Source: Staphylococcus cornubiensis (GTDB taxonomy: Bacteria; Bacillota; Bacilli; Staphylococcales; Staphylococcaceae). Taken from it: 64,000 bases of DNA. The notes under the pieces were generated by a model that made no database searches, was not told the origin of the DNA, and saw only the letters and a program-made list of their open reading frames with translations. Positions within the stretch are counted from its first letter, which is position 1, and each line of letters begins with the position of its first letter. The stretch spans positions 1-64,000 of the forward strand of contig NZ_FXUZ01000006.1 in the NCBI RefSeq assembly GCF_900183575.1. The letters run 5' to 3'. A program made the position numbers and the translations under genes. Positions 45,841-55,630 of this stretch are shown in pieces.

Positions 45841-46318
45841 ATGGATCCCCCCTGAATCGTAAAGATGTTCCTATTATACGCGAATTTTATGCATATGAAT
45901 ATATCAAACTCTATTCATTATAAATAAATTCAAAGAAAATTATGATTGACAACACTTTTAAATAGAAAAATACTTTTAATGAGATGGCTAGTGTGGTGCG
46001 ACATATGAGAACTTTTCTATGTTTACTCACAAAAATATATCGCTATGATAGCGTTTACTTAAAATACTTTTTTAAATTAATATGATTTACAAAATATAAA
46101 ATCCATTGTACATTTGCACAGTTTGTTTAAATTTCATTAATGCAGAAAATGATAGGTGAGGTGAACTGACCTAGTTAATCAATTTTGTAAGATTTTTATA
46201 ATAAAGTATATTTAGCATTAAAAATAATGTACGTGAAATAAGTTTTAAATTTTTTCGATTATACCTATTGCAATTGAGGTGTAGTAAAATTGTAGAAAAT
46301 GTTAAAGGGGTATTTAAG
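45841..46318. other. Very AT-rich intergenic region before the nuclease island
   Basis: No open frame has a ribosome site. TATAAT at 46197-46202, with TTAATC sixteen bases upstream, is the best promoter candidate for the three-gene island. Composition drops sharply in G+C here, marking the left edge of the island. Confidence 0.45.
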
Positions 46319-47368
46319 ATGAAAATGGATGGCAGTATTTTAAAGGGGACAATAGAAGAATTTTCAAAAGGTAAAAAAGAGTTACTTATTAATCAGTATA
46401 CAAATATGATTGATAATGATGCGATTAAACAGTTACAAATGAAAGATGAAAGCGAAATTATCAATGATTTAATTGAAAATGAATTTGAGATGTTGTTATC
46501 GGCATATAGAAAAATGGAATATGCACAAAGTTATAAGTATTCAGCCATATTTAAAATTATGAGTACAGATGTGATGGACTTACTTAAAGTACTCAAGAAT
46601 AATGAGAATTTGAAAATAGGTTCTAACGACTATTTCGGTTATTACAATGAAGAGGATAAATACTTTATTTTAAATTTTAAACGGGTTGGAATTACACTAA
46701 AAGATAATAAGGCAGTAACAAAAGAAAGAGTACAATCAGCAATTGTTAAATATCATAGTTTAGGTAATGAAGGGTATTTTGAGGTTTCTATAGATAATAT
46801 ACCTAATTATTACAGAAAAGATAGCACGAATTACTATTTAAATGTCATTGATGAAATAATAAACTGGATCTCCCGAAAATTACTCATAAAATGCTTACCT
46901 GTTAATTTAAATTTTACAATAGAAAAAATGCGCAAAGAAGATACGTCTGATTTTTTAATTAGTGCCCAGTTAATGAACACAACAAAAGGAGCAAGAGCTA
47001 CATTAGAAACAGCCAGTTCGACGACTATTATTTTACCTATTTTAGGAGAGATTAAAGAAATTATAGAGTCAAATAAAAACCTATTCGAAAACTCGCAAGA
47101 AGGTTTAAAAATATTAACTGACTATATTACAGAACTTGAAGAAGAATCAGATTTGCCGTGGGTATCTTTAATTAATAAAACAAATAATATATCTATCAAG
47201 TTTTTGTTTGAAAGTTATACTGGCAGAGATTATACTTTACTCAACTACTATTATCATGAAAAAAGAAGGGAGGGGATGGACTATGTCTTGCAAAAAATCT
47301 TATCAGAATATCATCAGCGAAGTGTTACAAGAAGTGAAACAGATACATCCGCTCCCTCAAAAACTTGA
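46319..47368 (+). CDS. Unknown protein 1 of a three-gene AT-rich island
   Basis: 349 residues from the ATG at 46319, eight bases after AAAGGGG; a TTG at 46268 lacks a ribosome site. I do not recognise a family. The protein is Asn/Lys/Ile-rich, predicted mixed alpha/beta and soluble, except for one hydrophobic stretch SSTTIILPILGEI near residue 242. The N-terminal third is helical (NQYTNMIDNDAIKQLQMKD), and the middle has YFILNFKRVGITLKDNKAVT. Its last 86 bases overlap the next gene in another frame. Position ahead of an Mrr-like nuclease suggests a partner or sensor role; that is inference. Confidence 0.75.
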   Translation: MKMDGSILKGTIEEFSKGKKELLINQYTNMIDNDAIKQLQMKDESEIINDLIENEFEMLLSAYRKMEYAQSYKYSAIFKIMSTDVMDLLKVLKNNENLKIGSNDYFGYYNEEDKYFILNFKRVGITLKDNKAVTKERVQSAIVKYHSLGNEGYFEVSIDNIPNYYRKDSTNYYLNVIDEIINWISRKLLIKCLPVNLNFTIEKMRKEDTSDFLISAQLMNTTKGARATLETASSTTIILPILGEIKEIIESNKNLFENSQEGLKILTDYITELEEESDLPWVSLINKTNNISIKFLFESYTGRDYTLLNYYYHEKRREGMDYVLQKILSEYHQRSVTRSETDTSAPSKT

Positions 47369-47663
47369 AGAGAGTTTAATGAAAAATATTGTGCCAGGTA
47401 AAAGAATATATCCAGGAGCCTACAATAGAAGATTTGATGTAAGTACTGGAGATATAGTGGATATTATGGATAGATTGAATAAAAGAGATATAGTCAGATT
47501 AAGGTTTCAGGTTAGGATTAATAATGAAACGAGAGATACAGTGTACAAATTAAAAGATTTGCCAACCACATACTATGATGAAGAAAGTGACCAAGAGATT
47601 GAATTAAGTTCTGAAAATTATGTGCCTGTTTATGAGGTGGCAAAATGTCAAATCAAAAACTAA
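47283..47663 (+). CDS. Unknown protein 2 of the three-gene island
   Basis: 126 residues. The ATG at 47283 lies seven bases after GGAGGGG, inside the end of the upstream gene. It reads naturally from the start (SYQNIISEVLQEVKQI) through a basic centre (GKRIYPGAYNRRFDVSTGDI) to an acidic tail. No family is recognised. It overlaps the nuclease gene by 19 bases. A shorter start near 47379 is possible but has a weaker ribosome site. Tight coupling on both sides implies the three products work together in fixed amounts. Confidence 0.72.
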   Translation: MSCKKSYQNIISEVLQEVKQIHPLPQKLEESLMKNIVPGKRIYPGAYNRRFDVSTGDIVDIMDRLNKRDIVRLRFQVRINNETRDTVYKLKDLPTTYYDEESDQEIELSSENYVPVYEVAKCQIKN

Positions 47664-48301
47664 ATATCTTTAAAGATGTATTAAGAAACTCAGATATTGA
47701 AATGATTGAAGAAAATTATCTTCTTTCTGATGAAGAGTTTAATAGGCTACAAGAATATATTCAAGTTTTAAATCGAGATGATTTTCAGACAACAAAGGAA
47801 AAGGGAGACTATTTTGAAGAGTTTATCAATTACATTTTGAACTGTACTAACATTTTTAGATGTATGAATAATATTAGAACTCACACTAATGAGATTGATA
47901 TAAGAGCAGAGTTTACATTGCCAGCTCAAGAAGTAGCAAAATATTATCAATTTGATGAAAATCTAACATTGTTTTTTGAATGCAAGAATTATTTACGAAA
48001 AAAAGTAGGCGTAGAGCATATAGGGAAATTTTTTTCTTTGCTAGTGACTTCAAAAAAAGATATTGGTATTTTAGTTTCCCCGAATGGCATAACCGGACAA
48101 TCATGGCGTGATGGATCTGGACTTTGTAAAAAAATTGCATTAATTCATGGAACTAAGATATTATCTTTAACATTTGATGATTTGTTAAAGTTAAAAAATA
48201 AAAGTCTATTTACGATATTAAAAGAAAAAGTTATAGAAATTGAGGAAGATTTTAATATTGAAAAGTATATAACACATCATGATTTAGAAGGAAAGTTGTA
48301 A
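47645..48301 (+). CDS. Mrr-like PD-(D/E)XK nuclease of the three-gene island
   Basis: 218 residues with GAGGTGG before the ATG. Residues about 52-63 (KGDYFEEFINYIL) give the first-helix Glu. NEIDIRAEF (about 80-88) gives the catalytic Asp, and LFFECKNYLRKKVGVEHIGKF (seen as FFECKNY then VGVEHIGKF) gives the E-x-K. GILVSPNGITGQSW follows, as in Mrr_cat and other restriction-endonuclease-like proteins. It probably cuts DNA. No methyltransferase is adjacent, so a type IV or other defence role is more likely than classical restriction. A terminator follows. Confidence 0.78.
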   Translation: MSNQKLNIFKDVLRNSDIEMIEENYLLSDEEFNRLQEYIQVLNRDDFQTTKEKGDYFEEFINYILNCTNIFRCMNNIRTHTNEIDIRAEFTLPAQEVAKYYQFDENLTLFFECKNYLRKKVGVEHIGKFFSLLVTSKKDIGILVSPNGITGQSWRDGSGLCKKIALIHGTKILSLTFDDLLKLKNKSLFTILKEKVIEIEEDFNIEKYITHHDLEGKL

Positions 48302-48361
48302 CGATTTAGTGAGAAGACATACGGTTAATTTTATGGCTTAAGTTAATAGAAAATAGTTTAT

Positions 48362-48403
48362 AGGCTAGAAATGCTTTTACTTAAAGTTTCTAGTCTTTTT
48401 TTT
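48362..48403 (+). terminator. Terminator of the three-gene island
   Basis: AGGCTAGAAA (48362-48371) pairs with TTTCTAGTCT (48387-48396), followed by eight T. Confidence 0.85.
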
Positions 48404-48528
48404 ATGAAATTTAGTAGTTCTGAAATTTTAAGAATGCTAATTGATATTAAGATGTTGAATTTATTATTTTACTTTCCCGATTAATTACGCGTTTAAGACA
48501 ATAATGATAAAACTAACGAATACAACAA

Positions 48529-48562
48529 AATGTTTCGCTAAATTTCACAAACAGGAAACATT
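48529..48562. promoter_or_regulatory. Inverted repeat upstream of the lac genes
   Basis: AATGTTTC (48529-48536) and GAAACATT (48555-48562) are perfect inverted copies 18 bases apart. It lies about 105 bp before the symporter start and could be an operator. No regulator gene is adjacent, so its binder is unknown. Confidence 0.45.
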
Positions 48563-48626
48563 ATGACAAAAATCATCACCATTGAACAATTTTGCACCTT
48601 CATCAAACGTGCTATCTTAAACACAT

Positions 48627-48642
48627 ATGAAAGCGCTTTTAA
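48627..48642. promoter_or_regulatory. CcpA cre site before the lac genes
   Basis: ATGAAAGCGCTTTTAA matches the cre consensus WTGNAANCGNWNNCAW with one mismatch. It lies between the promoter region and the symporter ribosome site, so glucose should repress the operon. Confidence 0.72.
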
Positions 48643-48667
48643 ATAGAGAAAAAGAAGGTGTCAGCGT

Positions 48668-50047
48668 TTGAAACAACAATTATCACAAATACAAAAACTA
48701 TCATTTGGCTTTGGCGCAATTGGCAAGGATGCCATTTTTAATATCGTCAGCCTTTACCTCATGTATTACATTACCGATATTGTCGGTCTTTCCCCAGCTT
48801 TTGTAGGTGTACTCTTTTTTATCGCGAGAATATGGGATGCAATTAACGACCCGTTTATGGGTATGATTGTCGACAACACGCATAACCGCTTCGGCAAGTT
48901 TAAAACATGGCTTGTTATCGGTACAGCAATCAATGCCGTCGTGACAGTTTTATTATTCACCCATTTTGATTTACCCGGTATAGGGATGTACGTTTATATT
49001 TCAGTGATGTATATCTTGTGGGGGATGACGTATACGATGATGGACATTCCGTACTGGTCTTGGTTGCCGAATTTGACGCATCAAGCAAAAGAGCGGGAAG
49101 CTTTATCCGTGATTCCGCGCTTTTTTGCAAGTCTTGCGGCATTTACGGTAGGGACATTTGGTTTATATTTCATTGAACAGTTAGGGAATGGCAATGCATC
49201 AACTGGGATTTTTACATTTGCCGTACTGTGTAGTGTGGTCTTTATTGTGACGATTGCAGTGACGGTCATTGTCGTACCGGAAGATCGTGCGATGGAACAA
49301 CAAGAAGGCATCAAAGTACGTTTTCGCGATGTGAAGCGGATTTTATTTCAAAATAAAGAGCTACTCGCGATGATGGGCGTGCTATTGACATTTAATCTCT
49401 GTGTGCAAACGCTCAATGGAACAATCATCTACTATTTTAAATATGTTGTTGCAATGCCGCACTTTTTTTCATATTTTAATGCGATGATTTTAGCTGAAAT
49501 GGCAGGCTTATTATTACTGCCGGTATGGATTCGACAAGTGGGCCGTCAAATTGCATTTAATAGTGCGATTATCGCGATTGTCGGTGGTTTAACAATCATC
49601 CTTTTGTTCGGTTGGATGGCTCCTAAAACTGTGATTTGGGTGATAATTGGTGCGATTACTTTAAGAATAGGTACGGGATTTATGATTGGAATGACAACAA
49701 TTGCGATTGCGGATGTGATTGACTATGGCGAAGTGAAGTTTGGCCACCGTAATGAAAGTATTATTACATCGACGAATACATTTTTGACGAAAACTTCACA
49801 GGCCATTTCTGCATTAATTGTCGGTTTAGGTTTATCCATTTTAGGTTTTGTGCCGAATGAAACACAAAGTCTCGCTACACAAAATGGTTTACGTATGATG
49901 GTGATTGTAGCACCTATTGTTTTAGTGTTAATCAGTGTATTGTTATATCATAAAGCGTTTCATCTTAAAGGTGATTATTTGAGAGACATCGAACGGACGT
50001 TGACTTTTAAGCGTCAAAGAGAACAAACATCCACTTCAAACGAGTAA
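48668..50047 (+). CDS. Glycoside-pentoside-hexuronide (MelB/LacS-type) sugar:cation symporter
   Basis: 459 residues, about twelve helices. The start is TTG after AGAAGGTG. GPH hallmarks: [42 protein letters not shown] and, late, [19 protein letters not shown]. It lacks the C-terminal IIA domain of LacS, so it is MelB-like in size. It lies 27 bp ahead of lacZ and most likely imports lactose or another beta-galactoside. Confidence 0.9.
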   Translation: MKQQLSQIQKLSFGFGAIGKDAIFNIVSLYLMYYITDIVGLSPAFVGVLFFIARIWDAINDPFMGMIVDNTHNRFGKFKTWLVIGTAINAVVTVLLFTHFDLPGIGMYVYISVMYILWGMTYTMMDIPYWSWLPNLTHQAKEREALSVIPRFFASLAAFTVGTFGLYFIEQLGNGNASTGIFTFAVLCSVVFIVTIAVTVIVVPEDRAMEQQEGIKVRFRDVKRILFQNKELLAMMGVLLTFNLCVQTLNGTIIYYFKYVVAMPHFFSYFNAMILAEMAGLLLLPVWIRQVGRQIAFNSAIIAIVGGLTIILLFGWMAPKTVIWVIIGAITLRIGTGFMIGMTTIAIADVIDYGEVKFGHRNESIITSTNTFLTKTSQAISALIVGLGLSILGFVPNETQSLATQNGLRMMVIVAPIVLVLISVLLYHKAFHLKGDYLRDIERTLTFKRQREQTSTSNE

Positions 50048-50074
50048 GATTTAACCAATGAGGAGGTTCTTTTT

Positions 50075-53053
50075 ATGGAACTTAATTTTCATACGAATGT
50101 CAACATACAACACGTGAACATGTTACCGCGAACTGCATATCAGCTGCCTTACACCAGTTTAGAGGAATATCAAACACACCCACTACGTCATCAGATGAAC
50201 CGTGTGACATCACTGAATGGCGACTGGGATTTTCAATATTTTGCGTCACTCGATCAGTTTCACCAGCGTGCAGCATATGCGCAAAAAGACCGAATCACAG
50301 TGCCGAGTGTGTGGCAATTACAAGGTTATGATCAACTACAATATTGTAATGTGCAATTTCCGATTCCATTTGATTTACCTTATGTGCCGGATGCATCTTC
50401 GTGTGGTTATTACGAAAAGACCTTTACGATTAAAAAGTATCAAGAGGGACTGGATTATCATTTGACGTTTGAAGGTGTGAGTGGTGCGCACTACATTTGG
50501 ATGAATGGCGAGTTTGTCGGTTATGCACAAATTTCTCATGCATTATCTCAGTTTGATATTACGCATCTCGTGACGGAAGGTGACAACCATATCGCTGTGC
50601 TTGTATTGAAATATTCTGATGCCACGTATTTTGAAGACCAAGATATGTTCCGTCATTCGGGCATTTATCGTGATGTATACATTGTCGGACGTCAGCGACA
50701 ACGTTTGCACGATTATCAAATTCATACGACAGTGGGGAATGGTGACGGTTATATCGATGTCACTGTACAAGATGTGTCGGAGGGTGTGCCACTATATTAT
50801 CAATTACGTAATCCAGATCAACGTTTAATCACTGAAGGGACGCTTAAGGACATAACAACGCGTATTCATGTGCCTGAACCCCAACTTTGGAGTGCTGAAC
50901 ATCCTGATTTGTATACACTCATCATTGAAGCAAACGGAGAATTTATCGTGCAACGTGTCGGTATTCGAGAAGTGAAAATCGAGCAGCAACAACTTTGGAT
51001 TAATGGGCAATCTGTGAAGTTGCGTGGGGTCAATTATCACGATAGTCACCCACAAACAGGCTACACGGTGTCGGAAGCACAGTTGATTAAAGATTTAACA
51101 TTAATGAAAAAGGCAAACTTCAATGCGATTCGTACGGCGCATTATCCGAAAAGTCCACGTTTTTACGAATTAACCGATCAATATGGCTTTTATGTGATGA
51201 GTGAAGCGGATTTAGAAACGCATGGTGTTGTGCTTCTGTATGGCGATGAAAATTTAGATGACTTCAACCTAATCATGGATAATCCGCGTTATGAACAAGT
51301 TGTTGTTGATCGCATCGATGCATCAATCGTACCGTTTAAAAATTTTAGTTCGATTATTACATGGTCTATGGGGAATGAGTCCGGATATGGTTGTAATATG
51401 GAACGAGGTCTCGCGCATGCGAAGGCGTTGGATGCATCACGCCCGCTCCATTATGAAGGGGCACATTACGCAGCATTCCATCATGATTGTTCGAATCTAG
51501 ATATGATTTCACGGATGTATCCGTCACCCGAAGAGATTGAAACGCGTTATTTAACGAAACCGAATTTGGATAAGCCTTTCGTTTTATGTGAATACGCACA
51601 TGCGATGGGCAACTCACCGGGTGGATTGAAAACGTATCATGACTTGATTGAACGTTATGACAGCTTTATTGGTGGTTTCGTGTGGGAATGGTGTGACCAT
51701 GCTGTACAAGTAGGCATGAAAGACGGACGTCCAATGTATCGTTACGGCGGCGACTTTGGTGAAAAGGTGCATGATGGTCATTTTTGTGTTGACGGTATCG
51801 TGAGTCCTGACCGTAAACCTCATGCAGGATATTACGAATTTCAACAAGTGCAACGTCCACTCGTTTGTGTAGCACATGAAGGGACACGTTTAACGTTTAA
51901 AAATAAATTGGACTTTACGAATATTAAAGACTATATTACGCTCGAAATAACAGTGACCGCGGTGACGGGTGACACGGAGACGTTCACGGTTGATGCACCT
52001 GATATTGCACCACACGCACATGGTCATATCGATATCGCGACATGTCTTAACCATGACTTTGCAGACTTGAGCATATGTACGATTGCATATGTTTTAAAAG
52101 CAGATCATCCATTACTGACACCAGGTGAACGTTTAGGTCATGATCAAATCGTCTTTCAACGTATGACAAGTGCGCATTTTGTACCGGAAACAACGGAAGT
52201 TCCATTGTATTTGAATGAGACGGAAACGACTGTTCAAGTGAAACGCGGAAAATGGTGCTATACATTTGATAAGCATACAGGAGGTTTACAACAAGTCGTT
52301 CATCAACATACAACATTGCTTAAAGAGGGCGGTCAGCTCAACATTTGGCGTGCACCGACAGACAATGATATCCAAATTCAAGAAGGATGGCGTACAGCGA
52401 AATATGATACAGCTTATCTGAAAGTGTACAATACGAATGTGCAACAGCAAAACGGTTATGTGATTATCGCATTTGATATGAGTATGGTGGAAGACTCACG
52501 TCCGCGTTTAGTTGAAGGGACAGTGACATGGACGGTATACGAAGACGGTACGATCCATGTGGCACATCAATTGAAAAAAGACGTGCGCATGCCGAGCTTA
52601 CCAAGGTTAGGTATAACATTCAGTTTGCCGGACCGCTTCCAAGCATTGACGTATTACGGACAAGGACCATTTGAAAGCTATTCAGATAAGCAAGAAGCCA
52701 GTTATTTAGGTGTTTTTCATACGACGGTTCGCGATCAATATGAACATCCAGTCTTTCCTCAAGAGGTCGGTGCCCATATCGATACGACCTATGTAGGGTT
52801 ACGTGGTGACAACTATACATGTGCCGTATGGTCGGATACGCCATTCAGTATGAACGCAAAACCTTATTCTGATGAGATGTTGACCGAAGCGAATCACGAC
52901 GATGAACTAGAAGAAACAGGCGTGAGCTATTTGCATATTGATACGGCACAAAGCGGTATCGGTACGAATAGTTGTGGTCCGGAATTACCGGAGTCATATC
53001 GTTTATTACAAGAACAGTATCATTTTGACTTTAAACTCAAGTTTTATAAGTAA
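50075..53053 (+). CDS. lacZ: Beta-galactosidase, GH2 family (LacZ)
   Basis: 992 residues, full length for the family. GH2 domains are all present: sugar-binding domain with FRHSGIYRDVYIV, the immunoglobulin-like domain, the TIM barrel with GVNYHDSHPQ, IRTAHYPKSPRFYEL, the acid/base Glu435 in WSMGNESGYG and the nucleophile Glu506 in CEYAHAMGNSPGG, and the small-chain C-terminal domain with RAPTDNDI and YYGQGPFESY. It hydrolyses intracellular lactose, unlike the phospho-beta-galactosidase (LacG) route of S. aureus. AGGAGG precedes the ATG. The operon appears to be symporter plus lacZ only. Confidence 0.96.
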   Translation: MELNFHTNVNIQHVNMLPRTAYQLPYTSLEEYQTHPLRHQMNRVTSLNGDWDFQYFASLDQFHQRAAYAQKDRITVPSVWQLQGYDQLQYCNVQFPIPFDLPYVPDASSCGYYEKTFTIKKYQEGLDYHLTFEGVSGAHYIWMNGEFVGYAQISHALSQFDITHLVTEGDNHIAVLVLKYSDATYFEDQDMFRHSGIYRDVYIVGRQRQRLHDYQIHTTVGNGDGYIDVTVQDVSEGVPLYYQLRNPDQRLITEGTLKDITTRIHVPEPQLWSAEHPDLYTLIIEANGEFIVQRVGIREVKIEQQQLWINGQSVKLRGVNYHDSHPQTGYTVSEAQLIKDLTLMKKANFNAIRTAHYPKSPRFYELTDQYGFYVMSEADLETHGVVLLYGDENLDDFNLIMDNPRYEQVVVDRIDASIVPFKNFSSIITWSMGNESGYGCNMERGLAHAKALDASRPLHYEGAHYAAFHHDCSNLDMISRMYPSPEEIETRYLTKPNLDKPFVLCEYAHAMGNSPGGLKTYHDLIERYDSFIGGFVWEWCDHAVQVGMKDGRPMYRYGGDFGEKVHDGHFCVDGIVSPDRKPHAGYYEFQQVQRPLVCVAHEGTRLTFKNKLDFTNIKDYITLEITVTAVTGDTETFTVDAPDIAPHAHGHIDIATCLNHDFADLSICTIAYVLKADHPLLTPGERLGHDQIVFQRMTSAHFVPETTEVPLYLNETETTVQVKRGKWCYTFDKHTGGLQQVVHQHTTLLKEGGQLNIWRAPTDNDIQIQEGWRTAKYDTAYLKVYNTNVQQQNGYVIIAFDMSMVEDSRPRLVEGTVTWTVYEDGTIHVAHQLKKDVRMPSLPRLGITFSLPDRFQALTYYGQGPFESYSDKQEASYLGVFHTTVRDQYEHPVFPQEVGAHIDTTYVGLRGDNYTCAVWSDTPFSMNAKPYSDEMLTEANHDDELEETGVSYLHIDTAQSGIGTNSCGPELPESYRLLQEQYHFDFKLKFYK

Positions 53054-53077
53054 ATTTCAACAGCAAAATAAAAAAGT

Positions 53078-53426
53078 TAGGGGATGGGACACAAGAAATT
53101 TTGATGCTATTGATTTATTATTTTGTTTAACTTGCCTTCCCTATGATTTGTGGTATTTGATTGCCCTTATGGCTTCGCGTTCTTAGGGGCTGGTCCTTCG
53201 ACTGACTAACGCTTGATTAAACTGTTACACTTGTTGAGGCGTTAGTGGATTCTCCGGACCAGCTGATCCCTCAAGAGTCTCAGCCTTTTGGGCAATCTTA
53301 CATCAAATGCAGTCACTTAGGGCAAGTTTATGAAATGGAACCCCATAACGTTCAATTATTATGTACCATTCATTCTCATTTTTGGTTGTTTTATCATCAT
53401 TAATCGATATATGTACATAAAAGGAT
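53078..53426. repeat. Dispersed modular intergenic repeat, copy B
   Basis: It shares both outer modules with copy A at 36443 (TTTTGTTTAACTTGCC, ATGGCTTCGCGTTC, GAGTCTCAGCC, CAAATGCAGTCACTTAGGGC). The inner part is shorter and instead has GGTCC...GGACC and AACGCTTGATTAAAC, which relates to copy C. No gene is seen. Confidence 0.75.
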
Positions 53427-53457
53427 AGAGACTGGGAAAACTTTAATGCCAGTCTCT
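53427..53457 (-). terminator. Terminator after the nucleoside hydrolase gene
   Basis: AGAGACTGG (53427-53435) pairs with CCAGTCTCT (53449-53457); on the reverse strand it is followed by ATCCTTTTA. It lies 15 bp past the gene end. Confidence 0.7.
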
Positions 53458-53471
53458 TCCTAATTTATGAA

Positions 53472-54419
53472 TTACGAATCTGTACCGACTTTTTTCGCTA
53501 AATCCGTAATATATTGGAAAAAGGCGTCACGTTCGACATGATTAATCACTTGAATTTCACGTCCATGTGCCTCATCAATATATGTACGTCCTTGACTTGG
53601 TCCTTTCGTATACACAGAGGCCTTCACTTTTTCCTTTTTAACAAGTTCAGGTTTACCGATATAAGCTGTCGTCAGCACATCCCATAAAAAGTAAGTCGAG
53701 TTCGTTTGGAAATGTGTCAGTGGTGGAACAGCAGCATAACTTACACCTAAAAAGTCCACACCCGGATAGTGGCGTTCATCTGCCCACATTTGACGCACAT
53801 CTAATGTTAATGGCACTTGGTTCGTACTTTCCAACGCGACCATATCAATCGCAATATCGCTGTTGAAGACCGTTTCTACTGCTTCAGGATCCCAGAACGC
53901 ATTCCACTCTGCTGTACCATCATGTTCTGGTTCCTCTACATTACCACGCTCTAAAAATGTACCTCCCATCCATACCAAACGTTCAATGTTTTGTGTAATA
54001 TGTGGTGCTACTTCTAACGCTTTCGCTAAGTCTGTTAAAGGTCCTGTGAATAGTAGAGTAACCGGTTGCTCAGCCTTTTCCACACGTTCAATAATATCTT
54101 CGTAAGCATGGACGTCTCTCAAACGAGATTGTACCGGTACACGTTCATTTAAAATTGGTAATGCATCCATGAAAAAGGCATGCATGCGCCAATCTTTTGG
54201 AAACGGATTTTTACCGCGCTCTTCTGAAGCTGCCACATCTAGTGGATATTTTGAAAAACGGTTAATAATTTTACGTGATGCACTTTCTGCAGGTTCTACA
54301 TAACTGTCAGCACCTATTGCACTTACACCAATGAGTTGCACATCATCCATATGTAAAAGTAAAAATAACGAAATTAAATCATCGACACCACCATCGTGGT
54401 TAAAATAAACAGATTTCAT
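53472..54419 (-). CDS. Inosine-uridine nucleoside hydrolase family protein
   Basis: 315 residues from the ATG at 54419 behind AAAGGAGA; the ORF opens 19 codons earlier without support. The N-terminal NHDGGVDDLISLFLL is the calcium-binding DxDxxxDD motif in a variant form (Gly for the second Asp). LLFTGPLTDLAKAL and the C-terminal part of the fold follow. Its reaction would be cleavage of nucleosides to base and ribose. The exact nucleoside is not predictable. Single gene. Confidence 0.87.
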   Translation of the reverse strand: MKSVYFNHDGGVDDLISLFLLLHMDDVQLIGVSAIGADSYVEPAESASRKIINRFSKYPLDVAASEERGKNPFPKDWRMHAFFMDALPILNERVPVQSRLRDVHAYEDIIERVEKAEQPVTLLFTGPLTDLAKALEVAPHITQNIERLVWMGGTFLERGNVEEPEHDGTAEWNAFWDPEAVETVFNSDIAIDMVALESTNQVPLTLDVRQMWADERHYPGVDFLGVSYAAVPPLTHFQTNSTYFLWDVLTTAYIGKPELVKKEKVKASVYTKGPSQGRTYIDEAHGREIQVINHVERDAFFQYITDLAKKVGTDS

Positions 54420-54536
54420 ATCATTCTCCTTAAATTTAAATTGAGACACCCAATGCGCTCTGGTTAAAATGTACAATGTCGCGTACAGATGCGCAAGACT
54501 CTATCGCATAAGTTCAATTGAATGTCGAAAATATAG

Positions 54537-54593
54537 AAAAAAGATGATTGAATAGAGGGCATCATGTATTCAATGCATCTATCTCAACCATCT
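54537..54593 (-). terminator. Terminator after the alpha/beta hydrolase gene
   Basis: On the reverse strand GATGGTTGA (plus an ATAGA extension) pairs with TCAATCATC and is followed by TTTTTTC. It ends the gene at 54611. Confidence 0.78.
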
Positions 54594-54610
54594 TCATACT
54601 ATATTAATGT

Positions 54611-55459
54611 TTAAAATTGATTTTTACGTGCTGTCACTTCTGTTATCCAGCTTGCGACATCTTCAAAAATGACGTTATTGTAATGAGATTCATTGAAAAG
54701 TTCATGTTCTAAACCATCATAAAGACGTAATGATTTATGTTCTGATGCAATTTCAGAATAAAATTGTAAAGCATCTTGAGGGTTGACGAGACCATCTGCT
54801 GTGCCATGCATAATGAGGATATCATCTACAAAGTCATTAGGTTTAGATTTTAACTCAATGATGCCATCAATAATCGCATAGGTTAATCCCATTGAAATTT
54901 CTTTTAAAACAAGGGCGTCACGTTGATAATTTTCAACGACACGTGGATCTGAACATAAGCCATCGCTCATTTCATTTGGAAAATACGTGTCGGCTGGAAT
55001 TTTACGTTCGCCATATGCTTCTGCAAATAATTGGTTATTGTCACGTGTCACTGCACCAGAAGTAATGATACCGTCCACACGACCAGGGAAGCGGGTACCA
55101 AACATAGAGACCGTGAAACCACCCATACTATGACCAATTAAGAATACTTTACCTTCAAAATGCGCTTTCACATAGTCCACAACGGCAGTTAAATCTTCAA
55201 TAATTTGGTCTTTGTTGTCATAATAAGCTCTTGGTCCTTCAGAACGCCCATGACCGCGTTGATCATAGCGAATGACATTATAATCATAGTTGACCAAATA
55301 ATCAGTCAATTCATCGTAACGATCGAGATGTTCAGCTAAACCATGCACAATAATGACATTAATTGTTTCATCACCAAAAGAGAATAATTCATCGGCGGTA
55401 TTGATTTTCGTGTAAAGCTGCGTGCCGTCTTGCGAAGAAATATACTTGATATAATTCAT
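54611..55459 (-). CDS. Alpha/beta hydrolase, monoacylglycerol lipase/lysophospholipase type
   Basis: 282 residues with AAGGAGG before the ATG. VHGLAEHLDRY is the oxyanion segment, DQRGHGRSEGPRAYY the loop typical of the serine-aminopeptidase-S33/lysophospholipase group, and GHSMGGF the nucleophile elbow. The Asp (MHGTADGLVNP) and His (LEHELFNE) of the triad are visible. It is predicted to act on monoacylglycerols or lysophospholipids in the cytoplasm or at the membrane. It is divergent from cls, which also handles lipids. Confidence 0.85.
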   Translation of the reverse strand: MNYIKYISSQDGTQLYTKINTADELFSFGDETINVIIVHGLAEHLDRYDELTDYLVNYDYNVIRYDQRGHGRSEGPRAYYDNKDQIIEDLTAVVDYVKAHFEGKVFLIGHSMGGFTVSMFGTRFPGRVDGIITSGAVTRDNNQLFAEAYGERKIPADTYFPNEMSDGLCSDPRVVENYQRDALVLKEISMGLTYAIIDGIIELKSKPNDFVDDILIMHGTADGLVNPQDALQFYSEIASEHKSLRLYDGLEHELFNESHYNNVIFEDVASWITEVTARKNQF

Positions 55460-55630
55460 TGAAAAACCTCCTTATTTTATAATTACAGTGTATACTAAAA
55501 AAATAAAAACGTGAAAGAATATGAAGATAAAATTAAGAGTGATATAGTGATGATTGAATGTGTGCTAAGCTGCTTTCATGTTGCATCAACGGGGTATATG
55601 ATTAAAATATGTGTAAAGGAGGTTATCGCT

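Noticed and set aside
47208..47368. Frameshift joining unknown proteins 1 and 2 of the island
   Set aside because: Protein 2 has its own strong ribosome site and a natural N-terminus, so overlapping genes are the simpler reading.
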